64,000 nt of DNA from assembly GCA_964384025.1 (NCBI GenBank), contig CAYLJJ010000006.1, positions 55,367 through 119,366 of the forward strand, written 5' to 3'. The position numbers were made by a program, and so were the translations under genes. The stretch is from CAYLJJ01 sp964384025 (lineage in GTDB: Bacteria; Myxococcota_A; Bradymonadia; UBA7976; UBA1532). Below, in pieces: positions 1-8,358 of the stretch (positions within the stretch are counted from its first letter, which is position 1; every line of letters starts with the position of its first letter). The notes beneath the pieces are model-generated. The model made no database searches. It saw only the letters and a list, made by a program, of their open reading frames with translations, and was not told where the DNA came from.

Positions 1-228
1 CTGCCCTTTGTTGAGGATGGCGAGGAGAACAGCGACCACAACGACAAAGATCCCAAGGATCTTGTACTCCCGTTTAAGGAAGGCCATAGCACCGTCACGG
101 ATCGCTTGAGAGATCTCACGCATCTCGGGCGTGCCAACCTCTTTTTGGTTGATCCATTTGGACTTCAAAAAGGCATAAACCAGAGCGGCTATACCTGAAA
201 GAGGGATGATCCAGCTATATTTCATCAT
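1..228 (-). CDS. hppA: Membrane-bound pyrophosphatase (H+/Na+-pumping), N-terminal part
   Basis: The minus strand reads open from the window edge to two adjacent ATG codons at 228 and 225. The first 76 residues contain a hydrophobic segment (IIPLSGIAALVYAF), the sequence VGTPEMREISQAI, then GAMAFLKREYK and a second hydrophobic segment (FVVVVAVLLAIL). This GTPEM/AFLKREYK block is the hallmark N-terminus of membrane-integral pyrophosphatases, which couple PPi hydrolysis to ion pumping across the inner membrane. A strong GGAGG lies 7 nt before the ATG at 228, so that start is preferred. The rest of the gene, including the substrate site, is outside the window, so K+ dependence and ion specificity cannot be judged. 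Confidence 0.9.
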   Translation of the reverse strand, partial: MMKYSWIIPLSGIAALVYAFLKSKWINQKEVGTPEMREISQAIRDGAMAFLKREYKILGIFVVVVAVLLAILNKGQ

Positions 229-332
229 ACTCAATCCTCCTTACTTCCGGTCTTTCAGCATTACATCGTCATTTTGATTCATCTTAAGCAATCCACTTAA
301 AATAATCTTGTTCCTTAGAACGTTCGGAATAT

Positions 333-899
333 TCAGCGTACATTGACACTGTTCATCGCTTTTTGTAGGCCATCATCGAGCACTTGGAGGATGGCATCTC
401 GTGTACGTTCCAGGAGATCCGGCAACCACTCTCGCTCTTCTGTGTTGAAATTGGAGAGCACAAAGTCACTCGCATCTCCCCGGCTTGGACGACCAATGCC
501 CAGACGCAAACGAACAAACTCTCGACTCCCCAAAGATTGAATGGTGGAGCGTAGACCATTGTGCCCCCCATGACCCCCACCACGCTTGAGGCGTAGAGTC
601 CCAAAGCTTAGATCCAGCTCATCATGGAGCACGATGATCTGTTCTGGAGAGATGTTAAAGAAACTGCAAGCAGCCTGGATTGAGCGACCACTCAGGTTCA
701 TAAAGGTCTGGGGCAGGAGGAAAATCACAGAACGATCCCGTAATTTCCCCTTATTATAAAAGCCCTTGAACTTAGAGCGGTTGATTGAAACACCCGCCTC
801 TTGAGCGAGCAGTTTCAGAGCCATAAAGCCTACATTATGCCGATTGCTTGCATAGCTTGGGCCAGGATTACCCAGTCCCACCAAAAGCGTGTTCTGCAT
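333..899 (-). CDS. pth: Peptidyl-tRNA hydrolase
   Basis: This 188-residue protein recycles peptidyl-tRNA released from stalled ribosomes. It has the family motifs in place: LGNPG with N11, NRHNVG with catalytic H21, PQTFMNLSG with N68, LHDELD with D93, and KRGGGHGGHNG with N114, close to the E. coli numbering. The frame stays open upstream to 995, but the extra 32 residues have no counterpart in the family, so the ATG at 899 was chosen although no good ribosome binding site precedes it. It lies downstream of prs and rplY on the same strand; the prs-rplY-pth order is a common bacterial arrangement. Length agrees with the family (about 190 residues). Confidence 0.95.
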   Translation of the reverse strand: MQNTLLVGLGNPGPSYASNRHNVGFMALKLLAQEAGVSINRSKFKGFYNKGKLRDRSVIFLLPQTFMNLSGRSIQAACSFFNISPEQIIVLHDELDLSFGTLRLKRGGGHGGHNGLRSTIQSLGSREFVRLRLGIGRPSRGDASDFVLSNFNTEEREWLPDLLERTRDAILQVLDDGLQKAMNSVNVR

Positions 900-976
900 C
901 GTTAAAGGCCTATCCAAAAATAACAGACGCGATTCTGAAAGCCGATGCATCTCATCTGCTGCGTTGTATCTCCTCA

Positions 977-993
977 GAATAGCAACGCTATTC
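977..993. repeat. Perfect 7-bp hairpin between rplY and pth
   Basis: GAATAGC and GCTATTC flank a three-base loop, inside the 213-base space between rplY and pth. The surrounding sequence (GCGT at 961 and GACGC near 1003) can pair further with internal loops, giving a longer interrupted stem. It has no T-run, so it is not a typical intrinsic terminator. It may be a REP-like intergenic hairpin or an mRNA processing site; the function is unknown. Confidence 0.4.
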
Positions 994-1112
994 ATCGTCG
1001 AGACGCTTTACATATGAGCGCCTCATCATCCAGATTCACATCATTGATTACTGAACAAGCCCTGAAGCTTTTCCTTTAAGGGATCTGGAGCTTGGCTAGA
1101 GAGTGGAGCCGC

Positions 1113-1739
1113 TCAGGCTTCAGCCTCAGTCTCTTCAGCATCCTCAGTTTCCTCACCATCTTCCATCTCTGCATCCTCATCCAAGAGTCCGCGAGGAGGC
1201 TGGACCTTGACCACCAGATAATCGTGCTCGTAGACCGCCTTGATGCCCTCAGGCAGGTTCAGCTCGCTGGCGAGCACCCCCTGATTGTGGTCCAGTTCGG
1301 TGACATCAACGATCACCTGGGCGGGAATCTCAGCGGGGAGACTGGAAAGCTTGATCTCCCGGTAGGGGATCCGCAGTTTCCCGCCTGTCTCTACCCCGAC
1401 CGCGCGGCCCTCGGCGACCACAGGGACCTCAGCCACCAAAAACTTCTCTAAATCAGGGGAGATGAAGTCCAGGTGAATGATCTTCCGAGAGATGGGATGG
1501 CGCTGAAGCTCCCGCGCTAAGACCTGATAGTGTTCCTGTCCAACCTTCAGATCGACCAGAGCGTTCTTGCCCTTGGGATCTTGAAGGATTCGATCCAGAT
1601 CCCTGGGATCGATGTCGATGGAGATTGAGGACTCGATACCGTGACCGTAGATGACGGCGGGGAGTCGGCCTCGAACGCGGATATCACGAGCACCGCCCTT
1701 GCCAGTAGCCTCACGACGATTGGTGTTGATGGATTGCAT
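1113..1739 (-). CDS. rplY: 50S ribosomal protein bL25, CTC family
   Basis: The 208-residue protein binds 5S rRNA in the large ribosomal subunit. The N-terminal L25 domain begins INTNRREATGKGGA, followed by RLPAVIYGHG, and the second, CTC-type beta domain carries GVETGGKLRIPYREI. The C-terminus is a low-complexity acidic tail of Glu/Asp/Ala, which is usual in the long form. AGGAG lies 6 nt before the ATG at 1739, deciding against a start eight codons upstream at 1763. It sits 20 nt downstream of prs and probably shares its transcript. Confidence 0.95.
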   Translation of the reverse strand: MQSINTNRREATGKGGARDIRVRGRLPAVIYGHGIESSISIDIDPRDLDRILQDPKGKNALVDLKVGQEHYQVLARELQRHPISRKIIHLDFISPDLEKFLVAEVPVVAEGRAVGVETGGKLRIPYREIKLSSLPAEIPAQVIVDVTELDHNQGVLASELNLPEGIKAVYEHDYLVVKVQPPRGLLDEDAEMEDGEETEDAEETEAEA

Positions 1740-1759
1740 GAACTTCTCCTCTTGCAGGA

Positions 1760-2698
1760 TCAATCAAAAAGAATACTGATGGAGTCGAGGTCATGGATCC
1801 GACGGAGCGCCTCACCGAAGAGTTCAGCGACAGAGAGTATATGAAACCTCTTGCTCTCCTTCGCGGCAGCTTTGAGGGGAATCGTGTTGGTGACGATGAT
1901 CTCCTCAATCGGGCTTTGCTCTAGGCGCTTGATCGCCTCACCTGAGAGCACCGCGTGTGTCGCGGCGGCGAAAATACGCCGAGCTCCAAAGTGTTTAAGG
2001 GCCTGAGCGCTCTGGCTGATGGTTCCTGCCGTGTCGATCATATCATCGACGATGACCACGTCGCAGTCAGCAACATCGCCGACAATGTGCATAATCTGGG
2101 CGACGTTGGGAGAGGGTCGACGCTTGTCAATGATGGCGAGGGTCGCCCCCAGGCGCTTGGCGAAGGCTCGAGCCCGCTCCACTCCTCCTGCGTCGGGGCT
2201 CACCACGACGAGGTTATGGAGTGCCTTCTCTTTGAGGTGTTTGACCATGACAGGGGAGGCGTAGAGGTGGTCCACAGGGCCGTTGAAGAAGCCCTGAATC
2301 TGCCCTGCGTGTAACTCCATGCTGATCAGGCGCCCAGCACCCGCAGCTCGAAGAAGATCAGTCACCAAACGCGCAGAGATGGGCGCTCGAGGTGCTGTCT
2401 TGCGGTCCTGACGCCCGTAACCAAAATAGGGGATGACCGCCGAGATGCTCCCTGCTGAAGCCCGTTTGAGGGCGTCCAGCATGATAAGCAGCTCCATGAT
2501 GCTGTCGTTTACAGGTGCACAGGTGCTCTGGATCACATAAACATCGGCGCCTCGCACCGACTCGTTGATCTCGACCCAGATCTCCCCATCTGAAAAACGC
2601 TTGATCTCGGCGTTCCCCAACTCAATGTCGATGTGACCGCAGATCTCCCGAGCGAGCTGGGGGTTTGAGTTCCCCGAGAAGATCTTGACGGCGGGCAT
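1760..2698 (-). CDS. prs: Ribose-phosphate pyrophosphokinase (PRPP synthetase)
   Basis: This 312-residue cytoplasmic enzyme makes PRPP from ribose 5-phosphate and ATP for nucleotide, His, Trp and NAD synthesis. Visible motifs are FGYGRQDRK (92-100) at the ATP site, ELHAGQIQGFF with H130, the flexible-loop sequence DKRRP (191-195) and the PRPP-binding loop DDMIDTAGT (218-226). Length and start fit the class I family. It is the first protein gene of the prs-rplY-pth group, with tRNA-Gln immediately upstream on the same strand. Confidence 0.97.
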   Translation of the reverse strand: MPAVKIFSGNSNPQLAREICGHIDIELGNAEIKRFSDGEIWVEINESVRGADVYVIQSTCAPVNDSIMELLIMLDALKRASAGSISAVIPYFGYGRQDRKTAPRAPISARLVTDLLRAAGAGRLISMELHAGQIQGFFNGPVDHLYASPVMVKHLKEKALHNLVVVSPDAGGVERARAFAKRLGATLAIIDKRRPSPNVAQIMHIVGDVADCDVVIVDDMIDTAGTISQSAQALKHFGARRIFAAATHAVLSGEAIKRLEQSPIEEIIVTNTIPLKAAAKESKRFHILSVAELFGEALRRIHDLDSISILFD

Positions 2699-2716
2699 CG
2701 GCTGTCCTCCGGAATC

Positions 2717-2788
2717 CAGGAGCGGTAGGATTCGAACCTACGATAACGAGAACCAAAATCTCGTGGCTTACCACTAGCCCACGCCCCT
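2717..2788 (-). tRNA. tRNA-Gln (anticodon TTG)
   Basis: The minus strand folds into a complete cloverleaf: acceptor AGGGGCG/CGCTCCT with one G-T pair, D-stem GGC/GCC, anticodon stem CGAGA/TCTCG around loop TTTTGGT, a five-base variable region and T-arm GTAGG-TTCGAAT-CCTAC. Loop positions 34-36 read TTG, which decodes CAA. The CCA end is not encoded. The gene is 72 nt and lies 18 nt upstream of prs on the same strand. Confidence 0.93.
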
Positions 2789-2962
2789 TTATTTGCCGAA
2801 AGCAAAAGGCCCCCTCTTTTCAGGGAGACTGTGGATTTGGGCGGCTCAATAACACGAGGCACAGAGGTCGTCAATCCTGAAAATGAAGGAAGATGATCTA
2901 TCGCCTCAAGCCGCAAAGATTCTCCCTGGTGATGAGTTGTCCCAAAGCTGGTATGAAGAGCT

Positions 2963-3118
2963 ATGGAACTGCCCATTACGCTTCTGCTCTTGGCCCTGCT
3001 GCTGTTTTTGGCTTGGCTTTCTCCTCATCTCGTCGCTTTCCTTTTTATCCTCAGCTTGGCTTTTATGGGCTACAGCGTGGGCATGGCGCTGCTCAGTCGT
3101 AGGGATGATCCCCGTTGA
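2963..3118 (+). CDS. Small hydrophobic membrane protein
   Basis: A 51-codon frame starts with ATG 2963 after GAAGAG and encodes an almost wholly hydrophobic peptide with about two membrane segments (Leu-rich 4-20, then 25-45) and the basic end SRRDDPR. Its TGA overlaps the TTG start of the next gene (TTGA at 3115-3118), which suggests translational coupling. No family is recognised. The main support is the hydrophobic pattern and the coupling; chance cannot be excluded. Confidence 0.5.
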   Translation: MELPITLLLLALLLFLAWLSPHLVAFLFILSLAFMGYSVGMALLSRRDDPR

Positions 3119-5190
3119 GCCTCAAGGCTGAAGCGCTGAAGCCTCGCTGGCTGGCGCTCTCACTCCTGTTCCCTGGCTTGTTCCTGATCTGGGGCTTGGC
3201 TCCTGGTCTAAGCTGGTTGGATGCAGGGGAGTTGGGCGCTGCTGGCTGGGAATTGGGCATCGCTCACCCTCCTGGATATCCCCTCTTCAGCCTCTTTCAT
3301 AAGGGGGGCATGCTTCTGGGTTTGGGGGATGTAGCTTTTCGAGGAAATCTGGCCTCAGCGCTCCTGGGGATCCTGGCTTTGGCCCTGGCTGGGGCTTGTG
3401 GAGGGCGCTTAGGCGCTGGCCCCCTCAGCCTCTTTATCGCTTTGATTTTGGCCGCCACCAGCCCCCTCTTTGCCCTTCATGCTCTCACGATAGAGGTCTA
3501 TACAGGGGCCAGCCTCCTGGCCCTCGCTGGACTCTGGGCCTGGATCCGCTTTCGTCAAAGCGCAGATCTTCGCTTTGTCCCCTTGATCGCTTTTGGGATG
3601 GGCCTCGCCGCTGGACATCACGCTGAGCTGCGGCTCCTGATCGTGCCGCTGCTCTTGGCGCTGCTCTGGAACCTGAGATCTCAACCTCGAGCGCTGCTCC
3701 TCAGCCTCCTGGCTGGGCTCTTTGGGCTCCTCTGCCTCCTCTATCTGCCCATCCGCTCTTTGGGAGAGCCTTGGCGAGACTGGGGTTCACCGCAGAGCTT
3801 AGAGGCGCTCTGGCGACATCTCAGTGGGGCTCGTATTCGAGCAGCTTACACACAGCAAATTTTCTCTCTGGATTGGGAGAGCGTTCAACTCCTGGGGGTT
3901 CAACTCCTAAAGAGCCCTCTGCTGCTGCTCTTGGGTATCCCAGGGCTGGTACGTCTGGCCCTCAAGCCGGGAGGGGCGATGCTGGGGATCTTCTGGCTCT
4001 TGGACCTCTTCTACTCTCTGAGCCTAAATCCGATGGGCCTCATCGATCAGCAGAACGGAACTCCAGGGATTCTGTTCTTGGCGGTGGGGGCTGCTTTTAG
4101 CCTAGAGCGGCTCTTCTGGCGCCTCCCTCCAGTCCTCTTTCCCTCTGATCTGCTGCGGAGAGAACATCCTCTCCTTGGCGCTTCTACGGATCCTCAGGCT
4201 TTGAACTCCAAGCTCTACCTCCTCCTCCTGGGGCTGATTTTAGGGATCACAGCTCTGAGCCTAAGCGCGCTCCGCCGACCTAGATTGAGAGCCGACAGAG
4301 GGCTCCCAGAGCTGTTGATGCAGGGCGCTGCCTTGCCTCCAGAGACCCTGCTCCTGCTCATCTCAGACAGCCAAGCGGCGGGCTGGGCCTTTGCTCAGAC
4401 TGTAGAGGGCTTTCGTCCAGACGTAGCTGTGGTGGTGCGCCAACATATCTGGGACCTTTCTTCGATGCGCGCGACCCTGCGACGCTGTCCAGCGGCGCTC
4501 AAGGGCTGGAGAGGAGAGTTGAGCGATCTGCTGAAGCTGAAGGAGGACTGGCCCCTGGCCTGGGAGTGGGGGTCTGGCTATGATTCAGCTGCTCGCCCTC
4601 CGCATCTAGAACCTCAATTTCCCTACTTCTCACGCTTCCATGCACCCAAGAAACAGGACTTTTTACGGGAGCTAAAGGCCCTCCTTCAGAGGCTCCCTGA
4701 AGGGGCCCTAGAGGCTCCAGTGATCAAGCGCAGCGTCGCTGGATTAAGCATCGATCTGGCTCGCCAGCAGATCTATCTGCGCCCTGAGTATGCCCTCCAA
4801 GCTGCGCGAGCGGCGATAGAGCTTTGGCCCAGCCCTGAATCTTGGTCTGCGATGGCTTGGGCGCTCTCAGAGCGGGGCCTCTTTAAAGCCGCCCTTGAGG
4901 CGATCCAAGAGGCGCTGCGTCTGCGCCCTGGCTATCGGCAGGATCAGATCAATCTGATCCGTTTTGCTCTGCAACTCAAGCGGCTGGATCTTGCTCTAAA
5001 AGAGATCGAGGCTCTCCTCCTTGAAGATTCAGAGGATCCAGAGGCTCGAGGACTGCGGGGAGTGGTTCGAGGAAACCAGGGAGATTTAAGAGGGGCAGAG
5101 GAGGACTTTAGAGCTGCCTTGAGGAGAGATCCAAAGCAACCTGAAGCGCGGGCGGGGCTGCAGGTGCTTAGGCGACGAGCTTCCCCTTGA
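3115..5190 (+). CDS. DUF2723 family membrane glycosyltransferase-like protein with C-terminal TPRs
   Basis: The 691-residue protein begins with a membrane region of about ten helices. The first periplasmic loop has WLDAGELG (D36, E39) followed by HPPGYPL (51-57), the signature of DUF2723, a family related to protein O-mannosyltransferases of the GT-C fold (TMEM260-like). The acidic DAGE motif is where GT-C enzymes bind the lipid-linked sugar. Residues about 555-690 form TPR-like helical repeats. The start is a TTG overlapping the stop of the preceding small membrane gene; no better start was seen. The 3' end overlaps the convergent HU gene by 23 nt. Substrate is unknown; transfer of sugar to exported proteins is inferred from the family. 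Confidence 0.85.
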   Translation: MSLKAEALKPRWLALSLLFPGLFLIWGLAPGLSWLDAGELGAAGWELGIAHPPGYPLFSLFHKGGMLLGLGDVAFRGNLASALLGILALALAGACGGRLGAGPLSLFIALILAATSPLFALHALTIEVYTGASLLALAGLWAWIRFRQSADLRFVPLIAFGMGLAAGHHAELRLLIVPLLLALLWNLRSQPRALLLSLLAGLFGLLCLLYLPIRSLGEPWRDWGSPQSLEALWRHLSGARIRAAYTQQIFSLDWESVQLLGVQLLKSPLLLLLGIPGLVRLALKPGGAMLGIFWLLDLFYSLSLNPMGLIDQQNGTPGILFLAVGAAFSLERLFWRLPPVLFPSDLLRREHPLLGASTDPQALNSKLYLLLLGLILGITALSLSALRRPRLRADRGLPELLMQGAALPPETLLLLISDSQAAGWAFAQTVEGFRPDVAVVVRQHIWDLSSMRATLRRCPAALKGWRGELSDLLKLKEDWPLAWEWGSGYDSAARPPHLEPQFPYFSRFHAPKKQDFLRELKALLQRLPEGALEAPVIKRSVAGLSIDLARQQIYLRPEYALQAARAAIELWPSPESWSAMAWALSERGLFKAALEAIQEALRLRPGYRQDQINLIRFALQLKRLDLALKEIEALLLEDSEDPEARGLRGVVRGNQGDLRGAEEDFRAALRRDPKQPEARAGLQVLRRRASP

Positions 5191-5473
5191 GGGCAGCAGC
5201 GGGCTTAAAAGTCACGACCTTGGTGGCGGGAATCTGGATGGGATCGCCGGTGCGAGGGTTACGGCCTGTGCGCGCAGCACGAACCTTCATCTGGAAAGTG
5301 CCAAATCCGGGAATCAGCTGCTTGCCGACCTGCTTGTCACCGCTGGTGGCGAAGTCCGCCTCCAGGAGTTCCACCAGAGAGCCGAAGATCTGATCGATCG
5401 TGTTCGATATGGTCTGGGTGTTCAGATCCCCAGTGACCGCCTGGACCTGCTGGACGAGGTTGTTCTTGGACAT
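5168..5473 (-). CDS. HU family DNA-binding protein (copy 1)
   Basis: This 101-residue nucleoid protein has the HU fold: two N-terminal helices, then PGFGTFQMKVRAARTGRNPRTG with the DNA-intercalating arm around NPRTG, and a C-terminal helix rich in Ala/Lys. It lies 9 nt downstream of a second HU gene on the same strand, so the two are probably cotranscribed. Compared with its neighbour it has a longer, more acidic dimerisation helix (SLVELLEADFATSGD). Its 3' end overlaps the convergent DUF2723 gene by 23 nt. HU or IHF subunit identity cannot be assigned from sequence alone. Confidence 0.93.
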   Translation of the reverse strand: MSKNNLVQQVQAVTGDLNTQTISNTIDQIFGSLVELLEADFATSGDKQVGKQLIPGFGTFQMKVRAARTGRNPRTGDPIQIPATKVVTFKPAAALKGKLVA

Positions 5474-5482
5474 CTTCGCTCC

Positions 5483-5761
5483 TTAATTGATGGCTTTCTT
5501 GAGCTCTGGGGCCACCTTAAAGGTCACACCCTTAGAGGCAGGGATATCTAGTTTTTCACCCGTTCGGGGGTTCCGACCAACACGGGCTGGGCGCACCTTC
5601 ACTGTGAAGGTGCCAAAGCCAGGCTGAACGTAACGCTCCTGCTCTTGCAGGACCTGGGCGATGCCGATGAAGGTCGCGTTAAAGACCTCACCGATCTGTT
5701 TCTTGCTCAGCTCTCCGGCGAAAGCTTTGTGGACAGAGGCGAGGAGATCTTTTTTGGACAT
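5483..5761 (-). CDS. HU family DNA-binding protein (copy 2)
   Basis: This 92-residue HU homologue begins MSKKDLLASVHKAF and has the core PGFGTFTVKVRPARVGRNPRTG, with the Pro of the intercalating arm conserved, ending in a short Lys-rich helix. It is the promoter-proximal member of a tandem pair with the HU gene at 5168-5473. The two share the arm but differ in the N-terminal half, so they could form a heterodimer or serve different growth stages; that is inference. The upstream 158 nt (5762-5919) is AT-rich and separates it from the divergent epimerase gene. Confidence 0.93.
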   Translation of the reverse strand: MSKKDLLASVHKAFAGELSKKQIGEVFNATFIGIAQVLQEQERYVQPGFGTFTVKVRPARVGRNPRTGEKLDIPASKGVTFKVAPELKKAIN

Positions 5762-5919
5762 GGCCTGCTCACTTTATGAGGTCAATCACCGAGGGAAGAT
5801 AGCTTCGTAAAATTTGGGGTGTCAAAAGAAAAGTAGAGCTCAGCTCTTAAGATCCTGCGCTCTCCTCTCAAAAAAAACTATCCTGAGAAGCTTTGTTTGG
5901 AAAATATAGGGAGAGAGAG

Positions 5920-6870
5920 ATGCCTGTACTTCTCACAGGTGCAGCTGGTTTTATCGGTTCCAACCTTTGTGAGCGCTTGCTTTTGCAAGGACATCAAATT
6001 GTCGGGATAGATAACTTTAATTCGTTTTATTCTCCGAAAATCAAAGAGAAAAACACCAAAAAATCGTTAAAGCACAGAAATTTCAGCCTTGTGAAAGGAG
6101 ATATTCTTGATCGAGAGCTATTAAATAAGATTTTTGCAGATTATGAATTCAAAAAAGTGATTCATTTGGCCGCGTGGGCTGGAGTCCGCCCATCGATAGA
6201 GAACCCATCTGTTTACCAGAAAACAAACTTAGAAGGAACTGTAAATCTTTTGGAGTGCTGTAGGAATAGCGGGGTTGAAAAATTCATCTTCGCTTCCTCT
6301 TCATCAGTATATGGAAATCAAGAAAAAGTGCCGTTTTCAGAAAGTGATCCGGCAAATGAGCCAATTTCTCCATATGCAGCAACAAAAAGGGCTGGAGAAT
6401 TGCTCTGCTACACATGGCACAAGCTCTTTGGATTGGACATAAGCTGTCTACGCTTTTTTACCGTCTATGGGCCGAGGCAAAGACCAGAGATGGCGATTCA
6501 TAAGTTCTGTCGAGCCCTCAGCCGAGGCGAGAGGATCAGGCTCTTTGGGGATGGTCTCAGCAGCCGAGATTACAGCTATATTGAAGACATCACGGCGGGT
6601 ATAGAGGCCGCATTGGAGCGCTGTCAGGGCTACAGGATCTACAATCTGGGAGGATCTAAGACCACCTCTCTCTTGGAGCTGGTGCAGCTCCTCTCCAGGG
6701 CTCTCAACTGCACGCCTGAGGTTGAACACCTCCCCCACCAGCCTGGCGATGTACAGCGAACCTATGCCGATATTCGCCGGGCTCAGGAGGAGCTGGGCTA
6801 TGCCCCACAGGTGAACATAGAGGAGGGGATCAGACGTTTTGTAGAGTGGTTTCGAGCTCTAGACGGGTAG
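5920..6870 (+). CDS. NAD-dependent nucleotide-sugar epimerase (UDP-glucuronate 4-epimerase type)
   Basis: The 316-residue short-chain dehydrogenase-type enzyme has the NAD fold GAAGFIGSN (G7, G10, G13), the catalytic S128 region, Y152 and K156 in PYAATK, and FFTVYGPRQRP, typical of UDP-glucuronate/UDP-glucose 4-epimerases. ATG 5920 was chosen over a TTG at 5893 because GGGAGAGAGAG precedes it. The gene converges with UDP-glucose dehydrogenase, whose product UDP-glucuronate is a likely substrate, so both probably feed polysaccharide synthesis. Base composition is odd: about 5920-6455 is clearly AT-rich with unusual codons, while the remainder matches its neighbours, suggesting a recombinant gene. 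The exact sugar is not proven. Confidence 0.92.
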   Translation: MPVLLTGAAGFIGSNLCERLLLQGHQIVGIDNFNSFYSPKIKEKNTKKSLKHRNFSLVKGDILDRELLNKIFADYEFKKVIHLAAWAGVRPSIENPSVYQKTNLEGTVNLLECCRNSGVEKFIFASSSSVYGNQEKVPFSESDPANEPISPYAATKRAGELLCYTWHKLFGLDISCLRFFTVYGPRQRPEMAIHKFCRALSRGERIRLFGDGLSSRDYSYIEDITAGIEAALERCQGYRIYNLGGSKTTSLLELVQLLSRALNCTPEVEHLPHQPGDVQRTYADIRRAQEELGYAPQVNIEEGIRRFVEWFRALDG

Positions 6871-8211
6871 AGCTTGGCCGCGACCTATAGCAAAATACTC
6901 AAAGCCTCGAGCGGTCATACGCTCAGGGTCGTAGAGGTTGCGACCATCAAAGATCAACTTGCGCTTGAGGCGCCGAGCCAGCTCCTCAAAGTCAGGGCGG
7001 CGAAAGAGGCTCCACTCTGTGACCAGGATAAGAGCCTCAGCTCCATCCAGGCAGGCGTAATGATCATCCATCAGCTCCACTCCCTCTGGAAAGATCTCCC
7101 GGGCGTTCCTCATCGCTTCGGGATCGTAGGCGCGAAGCTGTGCCCCCGCCGCGAGCAAGCCTCGGATAAGGGGAAGGCTGGGAGCTTCCCGCATATCATC
7201 GGTCCTGGGCTTAAAAGAGAGCCCCCAGATGGCGAAGCTCAACCCGCTGAGATCCTCTCCCAGATGAGCAAGCACCTTCTTGAGCAGGATCTGCTTCTGA
7301 TCTTGGTTAACAGCGTCCACCGCTTGGAGAATCCGTAGGGGGTGCCCCACCGATTCTCCCGTATGGAGGATCGCCTTGACATCTTTGGGAAAACAGGAGC
7401 CGCCATAGCCCGCCCCTGGAAAGAGGAACTGATAACCGATGCGAGGATCGGAGCCGATACCCACCCGGATCTTCTCAATATCCGCGCCGACTCGCTCCGC
7501 CAAACAGGAGAGATCATTCATAAAGCTGATCTTGGTCGCCAATAGAGCGTTGGCGGCATATTTGCTCAGCTCGCTGGAGCGCACATCCATAAACAGGATG
7601 CGATCTCGAGTGCGGCAGAAGGGCTCATAGAGCTCCTTGAGGACCCGCTTAGCGCGCTCTCCAAGTTCACCCTCTGGAGTGCCGATGATCACCCGATCAG
7701 GCTTAAGGAAGTCGCTGATGGCGTCCCCCTCTTTAAGGAACTCTGGGTTAGAGCAGACCACGAAGGGCAGGCGAGCTTCTTTGGAGATGATCTCTCGGAC
7801 ATGATCAGAGGTGCCCACCGGCACGGTTGATTTGCTGAGGATGATCTTCAGCCCATCGATGAGGAGGTTCTCTCCTCCAGAGAGCACCTCTCCAATGCTG
7901 CCAGCGACCTCCTCTACATAGCGCAGTTCAGCAGAGCCATCATCTCCCTGTGGAGTCCCTACTGCGATAAAGATCACCGCGCCATCACGGCAGGCTTGCT
8001 CCACCTGGGTGGTAAAACTGAGGCGCCCTGCCTCCAGGTTGCGCTTCACTAGGGCGCCCAAGCCGGGTTCGAAGAAGGGAACCTCAGCCGCTTTAAGCGC
8101 CTTGATCTTGGCCTCGTCAATATCGACACAGATCACCTGGTTGCCCACATCAGCCAGACAGGCTCCCGCCACAAGGCCCACATAGCCGCTGCCGATCACC
8201 GTAATGCGCAT
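6859..8211 (-). CDS. ugd: UDP-glucose 6-dehydrogenase
   Basis: This 450-residue enzyme oxidises UDP-glucose to UDP-glucuronate with two NAD+. The N-terminal Rossmann motif is GSGYVGLVAGACLADVG, followed by FIAVGTPQGDDG and STVPVGTSD. The catalytic cysteine is C273 in GYGGSCFPKD. The C-terminal UDP-binding domain contains WGLSFKPRTDDMREAPS. The start MRITVIG at 8211 fits the family exactly. It converges with the nucleotide-sugar epimerase, overlapping by 12 nt, and supplies its likely substrate. GDP-mannose dehydrogenase is a related alternative, but motifs and length favour Ugd. Confidence 0.96.
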   Translation of the reverse strand: MRITVIGSGYVGLVAGACLADVGNQVICVDIDEAKIKALKAAEVPFFEPGLGALVKRNLEAGRLSFTTQVEQACRDGAVIFIAVGTPQGDDGSAELRYVEEVAGSIGEVLSGGENLLIDGLKIILSKSTVPVGTSDHVREIISKEARLPFVVCSNPEFLKEGDAISDFLKPDRVIIGTPEGELGERAKRVLKELYEPFCRTRDRILFMDVRSSELSKYAANALLATKISFMNDLSCLAERVGADIEKIRVGIGSDPRIGYQFLFPGAGYGGSCFPKDVKAILHTGESVGHPLRILQAVDAVNQDQKQILLKKVLAHLGEDLSGLSFAIWGLSFKPRTDDMREAPSLPLIRGLLAAGAQLRAYDPEAMRNAREIFPEGVELMDDHYACLDGAEALILVTEWSLFRRPDFEELARRLKRKLIFDGRNLYDPERMTARGFEYFAIGRGQALPV

Positions 8212-8358
8212 TCTCTTTCCTTCCGCTCAGCGAGCCTGCTGGCTCTCGACACTCCCATATGCAGTTTTTCTTCCCAGAGGAAGTAAGAAAAGAGGGAGGA
8301 GTCACTTGAGCCTCGAAGATTTCGCTATATTCCCCCTTTGGCTCAAAGGAGATCGAGC

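Noticed and set aside
900..995. N-terminal extension of pth
   Set aside because: The extra 32 residues do not belong to the family; the conserved LGNPG begins right after ATG 899.
2533..2976. Minus-strand frame crossing the tRNA and prs start
   Set aside because: It overlaps tRNA-Gln and prs and has no protein support.
5840..5860. GAGCTCAGCTC inverted repeat upstream of the epimerase
   Set aside because: It is only five bases per arm with a one-base centre and lacks a T-run; expected by chance in this size of window.
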